A stretch of DNA of 39,070 nucleotides from Burkholderia sp. E7m39 (GTDB lineage Bacteria > Pseudomonadota > Gammaproteobacteria > Burkholderiales > Burkholderiaceae): NCBI GenBank assembly GCA_001319865.1, contig BBSL01000282.1, forward strand, positions 1 to 39,070, written 5' to 3'. Under the pieces are notes generated by a model. That model was not told the DNA's origin and ran no database searches. It worked only from the letters and a program-made list of their open reading frames with translations. Shown here piece by piece: positions 27,134-34,796 of this stretch (the stretch's first letter is position 1; the number at the start of each line of letters is the position of its first letter). Position numbers and translations under genes: made by a program.

Positions 27134-27972
27134 GGTTTTTCTCCGAGTAATGAAAGGGTGTCGATGCTCAGCCTGGTTGACGGGTCCATCAGGTCGAACA
27201 GGATGTCGAAGTGGTTTTTGTGCCCGACCTCGTGCATCGACGTGTGAGCCCCGGCGCGCGCCAGCGCCGTCGAAAAGCCGAGGCTCTGCTGTTTGAATGC
27301 GTCAGTTTCGTGCTCGCCCCAGCAGACCACCGTGTCGACGGGAGACCGCAACGGCAGGCGCATGGGACTCAAACGCCGCGCACTGTCGATGTCGAGGCCC
27401 AACGGCGCGTTGATATACGTGCCGACAAGTGGCTGAAGGTCATAGATGCCAGAAATCAGCAACGCGGCGGTAAACGGCGCCTTTGTCATGCGCGCCGCCA
27501 CCCAGTCCGTCGTCATCAGCATCGCGGCGAGATGCGCGCCCGCCGAACTCCCTGCAATCACGAGACGCGCATGCGGCGCGCGCGCGGCGAGCAGCTTTAG
27601 CGCCCCGATGCATTGCCCGACGATGCTGGCGATGCCCGCTTTGGGCGCGAGCGAGTAGTTCACGGCGGCATAGGCGAAGCCGCGCTCCGTCAGCATCTGC
27701 GCGGGAAAGCAGGCGTCGCGCGCGGACAGCGCCTGCCAGTAGCCGCCGTGGAAAAACACCAGCATGGCGTCATACGGCTGGCCCGCTTGCGGCTCGAATA
27801 CGACGATGTATTCGTCGTCGTCCGCGCCATAGCGGACGATGGCGTGCGGCAAGCGCCGCATCGTCTGCTCGCTGCGTTCGCCGTACGCGGCGACTACCTC
27901 GAGATAGTTGCCGGCGACGGAACTCGGCGAATACGCCCGGTCCATGTCGCCGTCGATAGATTTTTTGTCCAC
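27130..27972 (-). CDS. Alpha/beta-hydrolase kynurenine formamidase (esterase type)
   Basis: This 280-residue cytoplasmic hydrolase is of the arylformamidase type and removes the formyl group after indole-ring opening. It has the HGGYW oxyanion motif typical of animal-type kynurenine formamidases, the nucleophile elbow GSSAGAH, and the catalytic His in GHKNHFD. Most Burkholderia use the unrelated metal-dependent KynB instead. The chosen start is GTG at 27972 because GGAGGAG lies at the right distance before it; TTG at 27987 overlaps that site. It is the first gene of the operon and overlaps the dioxygenase start as ATGA. The Lrp gene diverges from it. Confidence 0.85.
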   Translation of the reverse strand: MDKKSIDGDMDRAYSPSSVAGNYLEVVAAYGERSEQTMRRLPHAIVRYGADDDEYIVVFEPQAGQPYDAMLVFFHGGYWQALSARDACFPAQMLTERGFAYAAVNYSLAPKAGIASIVGQCIGALKLLAARAPHARLVIAGSSAGAHLAAMLMTTDWVAARMTKAPFTAALLISGIYDLQPLVGTYINAPLGLDIDSARRLSPMRLPLRSPVDTVVCWGEHETDAFKQQSLGFSTALARAGAHTSMHEVGHKNHFDILFDLMDPSTRLSIDTLSLLGEKP

Positions 27973-28149
27973 AGATCGCTCCTCCAACCTGCGTTTATTG
28001 TAGGTAGGGAGGGGGATCGATTTTTCCTATGTTTGCCGGTCCAACATGGATATCCGGCATGACATTTCCATTTTCCCGTTGCACGCGGCAAGGTTTGCCG
28101 GCATTCTGAGATGCCTCGAACACGCACCCACGCCATCGCAAGGAATGCC
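27973..28149. promoter_or_regulatory. Divergent control region of the kynurenine-type operon and its Lrp gene
   Basis: A leftward -10 TACAAT (28002-27997 on the minus strand) has no good -35, which suggests activation. Upstream of it, TGCCGG (28034-28039) and CCGGCA (28054-28059) form an inverted pair 20 bp apart. GTTTGCCGG recurs at 28031-28039 and 28093-28101, and the last copy extends to TGCCGGCA (28096-28103). These are the natural candidates for binding of the divergent Lrp/AsnC regulator. The rightward gene has AAGGAA before its ATG at 28150. Confidence 0.5.
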
Positions 28150-28623
28150 ATGAACGCTTCGCCCCTGTCTCCCGCCGATCTTCAGATCCTCGCGTGCCTG
28201 CAATCGGACCCGCGTATGCCGATGGCCGAACTCGCCGAAAAGACCCACAGCTCGGTGTCGCCGTGCTGGCGTCGCGTGAAGCGGCTCGAAGAAAGCGGCG
28301 TGATAGAAGGCTATAGCCTGCAACTGAACCGCAAGGCGCTCGGCCTCGGCATCGATGCGTTCGTGTTCGTCAAGATCACCTCGCACCACGAGCGCGATGC
28401 CGTGGAGTTCGAGCAGTCCCTGCAGGTGATCGACCAGGTGCTGTCGTGCTACATCCTGTCAGGCGCGGAAGATTATCTGTTGCGGATCGTCGCCGCGGAT
28501 CTCGATACCTTCGCCAATTTCAGCCGCAAGGTGCTCGCCGCCCTTCCGCATGTGAGAGAAGTGCGCAGTGCGTTCGTGATGCAGACGATCAAGGAAACCA
28601 CGCGCCTGCCGCTGCCGGCGTAA
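28150..28623 (+). CDS. Lrp/AsnC-family transcriptional regulator
   Basis: This 157-residue regulator has an N-terminal helix-turn-helix (LSPADLQILACLQSDPRMPMAELAEKTHSSVSPCWRRVKRLEESGVI) and a C-terminal RAM/AsnC ligand domain (GIDAFVFVKITSH, SCYILSGAEDYLLRIVAADLDTFANF). The family forms octamers that sense amino acids. The ATG at 28150 is 6 bp after AAGGAA. It diverges from the kynurenine-type operon, so it probably activates that operon in response to its amino-acid substrate, as KynR does for ordinary kyn operons. That role is inferred from position. It converges with a LysR gene 22 bp away. Confidence 0.92.
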   Translation: MNASPLSPADLQILACLQSDPRMPMAELAEKTHSSVSPCWRRVKRLEESGVIEGYSLQLNRKALGLGIDAFVFVKITSHHERDAVEFEQSLQVIDQVLSCYILSGAEDYLLRIVAADLDTFANFSRKVLAALPHVREVRSAFVMQTIKETTRLPLPA

Positions 28624-28645
28624 GCGGCCGCATGCACGCTCGCGG

Positions 28646-29557
28646 CTAGCCCGAAACGGGTGGGCGGACGTGGCTCAGATGCGCGTTGAGCGCGTCGACG
28701 AAATGCCGCGTCAACAGAGACGGTGCCGTGTGCATGGGCATGGCCATGCGCACGGCGACGTCGATCGACGGCGCGAGCGGCCTGATCGCGAGTTGTCCTG
28801 CGTACGTATTGGCCACGTACGGGTTCACGATGCCAACGCCGTTGCCCGCCGCCACCAGCGCGCAGATCGTGATCGACGAAGTGGTCTGGATTGCGAACTC
28901 AGCAGGCATGCCGTGCGCGACCAGCACGCTTTCGATGTCGATGGTCAGGTCGTCCATCTCGCCCAATGACAGCAGCGGCTCCGACCGCAGCATTTCGACA
29001 TGCACGACGGGCTCGGCCGCGAGGCGATGGCCGGACGGCAGCACACACACGGCAGGCATCGTCTTGACGATCACCGTCTCGAAGTCCTGCTCGTCCAGCT
29101 TGCCCGTGGTGAGAATCAGATCGAACAGGTCCTGGCGCAACAGGTCGGTGAGTTGCGTCGTAGCGAGCGTCTGGATGTTGATATAGGTCTCGGGAAACTG
29201 CTGGCGGAACGCGCGAATGACCTCCGGCAGCAAGCCGACACCGAGCGTCGGCGTGCAGCCGAGGCTCAGCGCGCCCGTGCCCGATTTGCGCAGAAGCGAG
29301 ACCACCGACTCGATCTTCTCCAGCCCGTCGAAATGCTTCTGAACCGTTTTGTAGAGCAACTTGCCTTCGCTGGTCGGACGCAAACGCCCGCGGTGCATCT
29401 CGAACAGCGTCAGGCCCGAGAAGCTCTGCAATTCGGCGAGGCGGCGGCTGATGGACGGCTGTGTCGTATTGAGCATGGCCGCGGCGCCCGTCGTCGTGCC
29501 CTTCTGCATGACAGCGCGAAACGCCTGGATGTGCTGGAAATTCAACGGTCGGGTCAT
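28646..29557 (-). CDS. LysR-family transcriptional regulator (OccR/NocR-like)
   Basis: This 303-residue LysR regulator has the N-terminal helix-turn-helix (FRAVMQKGTTTGAAAMLNTTQPSISRRLAELQ) and a periplasmic-binding-like effector domain. NFQHIQAFRAVMQKGTTTGAAAMLNTTQPS recalls regulators of opine and basic amino-acid catabolism more than CbbR or BenM. The start ATG is at 29557. It diverges from the beta-propeller/amino-acid transporter operon, the classic LysR arrangement, so that operon is its probable target. The palindrome ATATCG-N13-CGATAT in the shared promoter is a possible binding site. Confidence 0.92.
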   Translation of the reverse strand: MTRPLNFQHIQAFRAVMQKGTTTGAAAMLNTTQPSISRRLAELQSFSGLTLFEMHRGRLRPTSEGKLLYKTVQKHFDGLEKIESVVSLLRKSGTGALSLGCTPTLGVGLLPEVIRAFRQQFPETYINIQTLATTQLTDLLRQDLFDLILTTGKLDEQDFETVIVKTMPAVCVLPSGHRLAAEPVVHVEMLRSEPLLSLGEMDDLTIDIESVLVAHGMPAEFAIQTTSSITICALVAAGNGVGIVNPYVANTYAGQLAIRPLAPSIDVAVRMAMPMHTAPSLLTRHFVDALNAHLSHVRPPVSG

Positions 29558-29658
29558 GTGAGCCTCGCCCTTCGGTCAGATGGCCGGAGCGCCGGGAAGC
29601 GCGCTTTCAGGGAGCGCACGTATACCAAAACTGAATAGCGTCCCGAAGAAAAAGAATT

Positions 29659-29683
29659 ATATCGAATCGATTTGTAACGATAT
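29659..29683. promoter_or_regulatory. Candidate LysR-type operator
   Basis: ATATCG (29659-29664) and CGATAT (29678-29683) are perfect 6-bp arms with a 13-bp spacer, in the 208 bp between the divergent LysR and beta-propeller genes. The 25-bp total and AT-rich arms fit the loose T-N11-A LysR binding pattern. Confidence 0.45.
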
Positions 29684-29765
29684 CCTTTCGTTCAACTTTC
29701 GCCGAGGAGCTCCGCCGACGTGAGATTCGCGGCGCTTCCCTCAAGGCATTCCGACGTTTTCGCTC

Positions 29766-31166
29766 ATGACTGCTTCGTCCCGTCCGATGATCGAACCCGA
29801 CAATTTCACGTTGCCCGCCGTCGCTCGCCGTTGCACGGTCCAGCGTCTGGGCGACGGCGAGCTGCATCATTTTTTCGGCTACTACAACAAGACGGCATGG
29901 GATCGCACGGGGCGTTACGTGCTGGCCAACCGGGTCGCGATGATGGATGCGCAGCTCGTGCCGGAACTCGAAGTGGAAGTCGGCTGCTTCGAACTCGGCA
30001 ACGGCGGGATGTTTCGCGCATTCGACACGACGCGCGCGTGGAACTGGCAAATGGGCTGCCAGTTGCAATGGCTGGACGGCGAAGCCGGCCGCAAGATTCT
30101 CTACAACACCCGCACGGACGATCGCGCCGCGCACTACCCGGGCTTCGGCGCGACGATTCTGGACCTCGACACGGGCGCGAAGCGCGCGCTGCCGTTGCCC
30201 GTCTATGTGAGCGCGCCGGATAGCCGCTACGCGCTGTGCGTCGATTACCGGCGCCTGTACGTCACGCACGAAACGATCGGCTACAGCGAGCGCGGCGGAC
30301 CATTCGACCTACCGCTCGCGCCGCGCGACGACGGCATTCACCGGATGGATCTCGCGACGGGCGACGTGACGCTCATCGCCAGCTATGACGCGCTGCGGCG
30401 CTTTCATCCGAAGCCTTCGATGCAGCGCGCGATTCATTGGGTGAGCCACATCGAAATCAATCCGGCGTCGTCGCGCGTGCTGTTCCTGCATCGCTGGACC
30501 GAGCGCGTCGAAGACGAAACCTGCTTCCTGCATCGCCTGATCACGATGAATCCGGACGGCTCCGGCATGCGGCTGCTCGAATGCTCGGACCATCCGCTGC
30601 CGCAGCTCGCCGACGACTTCGATTCCGCCGCCGTGGGCACCTTCGACTATGAGAAGTCGGAGCACCAGATCTCGCATCCGTTGTGGCGCGACGACGCGCA
30701 CATCGTCGTGTGGGGTCCGCATGGCGGCGAGATTCACTATCACCTCTACGAAGACAGCGATGCCGGCAACGTCAGCGTGATTGGCCGCGACGTGCTGACG
30801 GAGAACGGGCACATGTCGTTCTCTCCCGTCGACGCGCGCTGGCTGCTCTCCGACACCTATCCCGATGCGCAGACGCACCGGCGCGTGCTATTTCTGTTCG
30901 ACATGCGCGACGGCGTGCGCCACGACCTCGGCGAGTTCTACGCGCCGCCGTGGCTGAAGAAGGAAAACCGCTGCGACCTGCATCCGCGCTGGCGCCGCGA
31001 CGGCCTGGCCGTGTGCATCGACTCCGTTCACGAAGGCGCGCGGCAGATGTATGTGATCGACGTCTCGCCCATAACAGGCGGACAACCCGTAGCAACGACA
31101 GCGTGGCGTTGGCGGGCGCGGCTCGTTCGGGTGCGCACGACCTTCGCCAGATGGAGACAGGCATGA
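29766..31166 (+). CDS. Oligogalacturonate-lyase-like beta-propeller protein
   Basis: This 466-residue protein has TolB/PD40-type beta-propeller repeats of the oligogalacturonate lyase family, with no signal peptide seen. Typical text is HHFFGYYNKTAWDRTGRYVL, HWVSHIEINPASSRVLFLHRW, NGHMSFSPVDARWLLSDTYPD and RCDLHPRWRRDGLAVCIDSVHEG. The conserved His in NGHMSFSP and DLHPRW could be metal ligands, as in the lyase. No pectin genes are near, so pectin degradation is not supported. The ATG is at 29766, and the stop overlaps the next start as ATGA (31163-31166), coupling it to an amino-acid binding protein. The C-terminal 25 residues are basic and read into that overlap. The reaction is unknown. Confidence 0.78.
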   Translation: MTASSRPMIEPDNFTLPAVARRCTVQRLGDGELHHFFGYYNKTAWDRTGRYVLANRVAMMDAQLVPELEVEVGCFELGNGGMFRAFDTTRAWNWQMGCQLQWLDGEAGRKILYNTRTDDRAAHYPGFGATILDLDTGAKRALPLPVYVSAPDSRYALCVDYRRLYVTHETIGYSERGGPFDLPLAPRDDGIHRMDLATGDVTLIASYDALRRFHPKPSMQRAIHWVSHIEINPASSRVLFLHRWTERVEDETCFLHRLITMNPDGSGMRLLECSDHPLPQLADDFDSAAVGTFDYEKSEHQISHPLWRDDAHIVVWGPHGGEIHYHLYEDSDAGNVSVIGRDVLTENGHMSFSPVDARWLLSDTYPDAQTHRRVLFLFDMRDGVRHDLGEFYAPPWLKKENRCDLHPRWRRDGLAVCIDSVHEGARQMYVIDVSPITGGQPVATTAWRWRARLVRVRTTFARWRQA

Positions 31167-32110
31167 ACCGAAGCAATCCGATTCGCGTAAGTACGCGCAT
31201 GGCGGTCGCCAAGGCAGCGGTTTCGGCAGCGATGCTGGCGTTCGCGGCAAGCGCGAACGCGCAGGCAGTCGCGGCGGAGCCCGCGCTCACCGGCACGCTC
31301 AAGAAGATTCACGACGACCACATCATCAACATCGGCTTTCGCGACGCGTCGATTCCGCTTTCCTATTACGACGCGCAGCAGCAGCCGATCGGCTATTCGA
31401 TCGATATCGCGAACCTGATCGTCGCACGCATCAGAGCGCAACTCGCGCAACCCGACCTGAAGGTGCGCATGATTCCGATCACTTCGCAAAACCGCATCTC
31501 GCTGCTGCAAAACGGCACCATCGACTTCGAATGCACGAGCACGACGAACAATGCGGAACGCGCGCAGCAGGTTGCGTTTTCCAACAACTTCTTCGCGATC
31601 GGCACGCGCCTGCTGGTCAAGAAAACGGCGGGCATCAGGGACTTCGCCGATCTCAACGGCAAGACCGTGGTTGTCGGCGCGGGCACGACGTCGGAGAAGA
31701 TCTTGCGCAGACTGAATGTCGAGAAGTCGATGGACATGCAGATCATCAGCGCGAAGGACCATTCCGAATCGTTTCTGATGCTGTCGACGGGGCGCGCGAA
31801 AGCCATGATGATGGACGACGCGCTGCTTGCCGGCGAGCGCGCGAAGGCGCCGCATCCCGACGACTATGAGATCGTCGGCACGCCGCAGTCGCACGAGGCC
31901 TACGGCTGCATGCTGCGTAAGAACGATGCGCCGATGAAGGCCGTGATGGACGCGGCCATCGTCGACGCGCAGAAGTCCGGCCAGGCCGCCCGCCTCTACG
32001 CACGCTGGTTCATGCAGCCCATTCCGCCCAAACAGCTCAATCTGAACTTTCCGATGTCGCCGCGCTTGCAGGCGCTGTTCGCGCGGCCGACCGACAAGCC
32101 CGCTTCCTGA
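31163..32110 (+). CDS. GltI-like periplasmic amino-acid binding protein of an ABC importer
   Basis: This 315-residue family-3 solute-binding protein has a Sec signal peptide (1 to about 35, ending ASANAQA). Glutamate/aspartate-type text includes IGFRDASIPLSYYDAQQQPIGYS, CTSTTNNAERAQQVAFSNNFF, DLNGKTVVVGAGTTSEK and SHEAYGCMLRKND. The ATG at 31163 has GGAGACAGG ahead and overlaps the beta-propeller stop by 4 bp. Two permease genes follow. The substrate is probably an acidic amino acid or a conjugate of one, but cannot be fixed. The 63-bp gap to the first permease contains a 9-bp tandem repeat. Confidence 0.92.
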   Translation: MNRSNPIRVSTRMAVAKAAVSAAMLAFAASANAQAVAAEPALTGTLKKIHDDHIINIGFRDASIPLSYYDAQQQPIGYSIDIANLIVARIRAQLAQPDLKVRMIPITSQNRISLLQNGTIDFECTSTTNNAERAQQVAFSNNFFAIGTRLLVKKTAGIRDFADLNGKTVVVGAGTTSEKILRRLNVEKSMDMQIISAKDHSESFLMLSTGRAKAMMMDDALLAGERAKAPHPDDYEIVGTPQSHEAYGCMLRKNDAPMKAVMDAAIVDAQKSGQAARLYARWFMQPIPPKQLNLNFPMSPRLQALFARPTDKPAS

Positions 32111-32140
32111 AAGCGCGCCTTCCGAGGCGCAACGGATCGC

Positions 32141-32176
32141 GACGCAAGGGACATAGGGGACGCAAGGGACGCAATG
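32141..32176 (+). repeat. Four tandem 9-bp repeats covering the ribosome site and start codon of a permease gene
   Basis: Units GACGCAAGG (32141-32149), GACATAGGG (32150-32158), GACGCAAGG (32159-32167) and GACGCAATG (32168-32176) are exactly in phase. The last unit contains the ATG, and AGGGA at 32165-32169 is the ribosome binding site, 4 bp before it. Loss or gain of a unit would keep one such site but change the upstream set. Confidence 0.8.
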
Positions 32177-32911
32177 GACTACTCATGGCATTGGGGCGTG
32201 CTGTTGCAGCCCGTCGCAACGGGCGAACGCGACACCTATTTCGGCTGGCTGCTGTCGGGCCTCGTCAATACCGTCGTGCTAACCGTGCTCGCGTTCGCGC
32301 TGGCGCTCGCCATCGGCACCGTCGCGGGCATCATGCGCACGCTGCCCAGCCGCGTGACGAACGCGGCCGCCGCGGCATACGTGTCGATCTTTCGCGGCGT
32401 GCCGCTGATCGTGCAGTTCTTCATCGGCTTCTTCGCGCTGCCGGAATGGCTGCCGGGTTCGCTCGGCGATCAGTTGAAGGCTCTGCCGCCGCATCGGCAG
32501 TTCATGTGCGCTTCCGTGCTCACGCTCGGCATCTATACGGGTTCGCGCGTCTGCGAACAGGTGCGCGCGGGGCTCATGGCGCGCCCGCGCGGTCAGCTGC
32601 AGGCGGCGCTCGCGCTCGGACTGACACGCGCGCAGGCTTATCGACATGTACTGCTGCCGATGACGTTTCGCACGATCGCCCGTCCGCTGACATCGGAGCT
32701 TCTGATCATGTCGAAGAACTCCGCCGTCGCCTCGACGATCGGACTGCTCGAACTGTCGGGACAGGCGCGGCAACTGGTCGATTACACCGCGCAGCCGTAT
32801 GAGTCGTTTATCTGCGTGACGCTCGCGTACATCGCACTGAATTTCGTGATCCTGCGCGGCATGAGCTGGCTGCGGCGTCGCAACGGCGTGCCGGGATTGA
32901 TGGGGAACTGA
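32174..32911 (+). CDS. Amino-acid ABC transporter permease (GltJ-like)
   Basis: This 245-residue inner-membrane protein is of the His/Glu-type permease family. It has about five helices and the EAA-type loop (EQVRAGLMARPRGQLQAALALGLTRAQAYRHVLLP) that contacts the ATPase. SIFRGVPLIVQFFIGFFALPEWLPG matches GltJ. The start lies in a tandem repeat. It is 4 bp ahead of the second permease gene and downstream of the GltI-like binding protein, so the three form one importer. No ATPase gene is adjacent. Confidence 0.92.
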   Translation: MDYSWHWGVLLQPVATGERDTYFGWLLSGLVNTVVLTVLAFALALAIGTVAGIMRTLPSRVTNAAAAAYVSIFRGVPLIVQFFIGFFALPEWLPGSLGDQLKALPPHRQFMCASVLTLGIYTGSRVCEQVRAGLMARPRGQLQAALALGLTRAQAYRHVLLPMTFRTIARPLTSELLIMSKNSAVASTIGLLELSGQARQLVDYTAQPYESFICVTLAYIALNFVILRGMSWLRRRNGVPGLMGN

Positions 32912-32915
32912 TCGC

Positions 32916-33593
32916 ATGCTGGAGATGGATTGGCAGGCTTTGTACGCCGCGAAAGCGGTGCTGCTCGAAGGGATGGGCATCACGCTTCAGATCACGGCCG
33001 TCGCGATTGCATGCGGCCTCGCACTGGGCACCGTGCTCGCCGTGCTGAGCCTGTCGCCGAACCGGCTGTTGAAGGCGGGTTCGCACGCCTATGTCGCGCT
33101 GTTCCGCTCGATTCCCCTCGTGATGCTGCTGCTGTGGTTCTTCCTGATCGTGCCGCAATGCCTGAAGACGCTGTTCGATTTGCCGCCGACCGTCGACGTG
33201 CGGCTGATCTCGGCGATGGTCGCCTACGCGCTGCTCGAAGCCGCGTTCTTCTGCGAGATCATCCGCGCGGGGATCGCCACTCTGCCGCGCGGCCAGATCC
33301 ACGCCGCGCAGGCGCTCGGCATGACGCCCGCGCAATCGATGCGCTACGTGATCCTGCCGCAAGCGTTTCGCGCGATGGTGCCCGTCGCGCTCACGCAATG
33401 CATCGTCATTTTCCAGGACACGTCGCTCGTCTACGTGATCGCGCTCGGCGATTTTTTCCGGCGCATGACGGCCATCGGCGAACGCGACGGCACGCTCATT
33501 CCGATGCTGCTGCTTGCGGGCTCGACCTACTGGGTCATCAGCACCGCGTTGATCGCGATGACGCGAGTGCTTCGGACGAGGCTCGCGCGTTGA
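32916..33593 (+). CDS. Amino-acid ABC transporter permease (GltK-like)
   Basis: This 225-residue second permease subunit has about five helices and the EAA-type loop CEIIRAGIATLPRGQIHAAQALGMTPAQSMRYVILPQAFR. The text AYVALFRSIPLVMLLLWFF is typical of GltK. It starts 5 bp after the first permease gene. The cognate ATPase (GltL) gene would normally follow; here a 126-bp gap leads to a LysR gene instead. The pair must share an ATPase encoded elsewhere. Confidence 0.92.
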   Translation: MLEMDWQALYAAKAVLLEGMGITLQITAVAIACGLALGTVLAVLSLSPNRLLKAGSHAYVALFRSIPLVMLLLWFFLIVPQCLKTLFDLPPTVDVRLISAMVAYALLEAAFFCEIIRAGIATLPRGQIHAAQALGMTPAQSMRYVILPQAFRAMVPVALTQCIVIFQDTSLVYVIALGDFFRRMTAIGERDGTLIPMLLLAGSTYWVISTALIAMTRVLRTRLAR

Positions 33594-33719
33594 TGGGCTC
33601 GCACGGGATCGCGCCGCGTCCGCGGCTCGCTGTGAAGCTGCTGCGACGCTGCCGTAAGCGACGGCATTCCGTTTTATGACGTCTGTGTCCCTAAACGCCA
33701 CACGGGACTTTCGAAACAC

Positions 33720-34667
33720 ATGAAGATCCATCAGCTCCGCGCCCTTGTCGCTGTCGCCGACACGGGCAGCGTTCGCGGCGCCGCGCGCATGCTCAACGCG
33801 TCGCCGGCCGCCGTGACGCAAAGTCTCCAGCAGATCGAAAGCGATCTCCGGCTGCAACTGGTCGCGCGCACGCCGTTGGGCGTCACGCTGACACCCGATG
33901 GGCTCACGCTGCTCGCGCATGCGCGCCTGATCGTCGGCCAGATCGCGCGCGCGCATCAGGCCGTCGACACGATGCGCGGCGAGACGCGCGGACGGCTCTC
34001 CATCGCCGTGACGGCCTGGGTCGCGATGGCGTTCCTGCCGGACGCCGTGCTGCGATTCCGGCAGCGCATGCCCGAGGTTCAACTGGAGTTTTTCGAAGGC
34101 TTGCTCGCGATTGCCAATCCGCGTCTGCGCGACGGCAGCCTCGACATCTACATCGGGCGCCTGACGCCTGGTGAGGCCTCGGCATTCGCGTGCAAGCCGC
34201 TCTTTTCGTCGACGCGTGCCGTCGTCGCGCGGCAAGGCCACCCGCACGCGGAGAGCCGGGCGCTCGAGGAACTGCTCGATCTCGACTGGCTCGTCGCCCT
34301 CGATCCGGAGACGGAAGGTCTCGCGCCGTACAAGATGTTCGCGCAACACGGTCTGCCGACGCCCCGCAGCATCCATTTCCTCCATTCGCTGACGGTCGCC
34401 GTCGCGCTGCTGCAGAAAACGGACATGGTGAGCATCTTCCCGTGGCCGCTCGTCGAGTTGTGCGCGCCGCACGAGTCGCTTTGCGCGATACCCGTGCGCG
34501 AGCAGCTGGACGACTCGAGGGTCGGCGTCATCTCGCGGCCTGGCGAACCGTTGAGCGCAGCCGCCGAGTGCTTCGTCCAATGTCTGATCGAGACCATTCG
34601 TCGCCCGGCCTCGACATACACGCCCGCATTGCGCCGCGTGATGAATTCAGTCGATGTGCTGATCTGA
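33720..34667 (+). CDS. LysR-family transcriptional regulator
   Basis: This 315-residue LysR protein has an N-terminal helix-turn-helix (DTGSVRGAARMLNASPAAVTQSLQQIESDL) and an effector domain of CbbR/TsaR type (RLSIAVTAWVAMAFLPDAVLRFRQRMPEVQLEFFEG). It follows the permease genes in the same direction with 126 bp between, so it may have its own promoter. A strong hairpin terminator lies downstream. It may regulate the transporter operon or a distant target; the adjacent divergent LysR gene at 28.6-29.6 kb is the better candidate for that operon. Confidence 0.92.
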   Translation: MKIHQLRALVAVADTGSVRGAARMLNASPAAVTQSLQQIESDLRLQLVARTPLGVTLTPDGLTLLAHARLIVGQIARAHQAVDTMRGETRGRLSIAVTAWVAMAFLPDAVLRFRQRMPEVQLEFFEGLLAIANPRLRDGSLDIYIGRLTPGEASAFACKPLFSSTRAVVARQGHPHAESRALEELLDLDWLVALDPETEGLAPYKMFAQHGLPTPRSIHFLHSLTVAVALLQKTDMVSIFPWPLVELCAPHESLCAIPVREQLDDSRVGVISRPGEPLSAAAECFVQCLIETIRRPASTYTPALRRVMNSVDVLI

Positions 34668-34707
34668 CGCGCGGCTATCCAGCCGCTCTTTGCCGCAGCA
34701 AACGACG

Positions 34708-34741
34708 AGGCCGGCGCGCTCGTTCAAGCGGGCCGGCCTTT
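34708..34741 (+). terminator. Rho-independent terminator after the second LysR gene
   Basis: AGGCCGGC (34708-34715) pairs with GCCGGCCT (34732-34739), extended inward with one mismatch by CGCT/AGCG, and is followed by a short T-run. The same stem may serve the convergent small gene at 34797. Confidence 0.75.
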
Positions 34742-34796
34742 GTTCGCCCTCGCAGTGCCCATTCAGACGCTGCGAGTCATGCCGTCATTCAGCGCA

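Noticed and set aside
29766..31166. Pectin degradation role for the oligogalacturonate-lyase-like protein
   Set aside because: There are no pectate, KduI or KdgK-type genes nearby; the neighbours are amino-acid transport genes.
32808..34580. An open frame of 590 codons opposite the second permease and LysR genes
   Set aside because: Arg/Glu/His/Gln-rich nonsense opposite two well-recognised genes.
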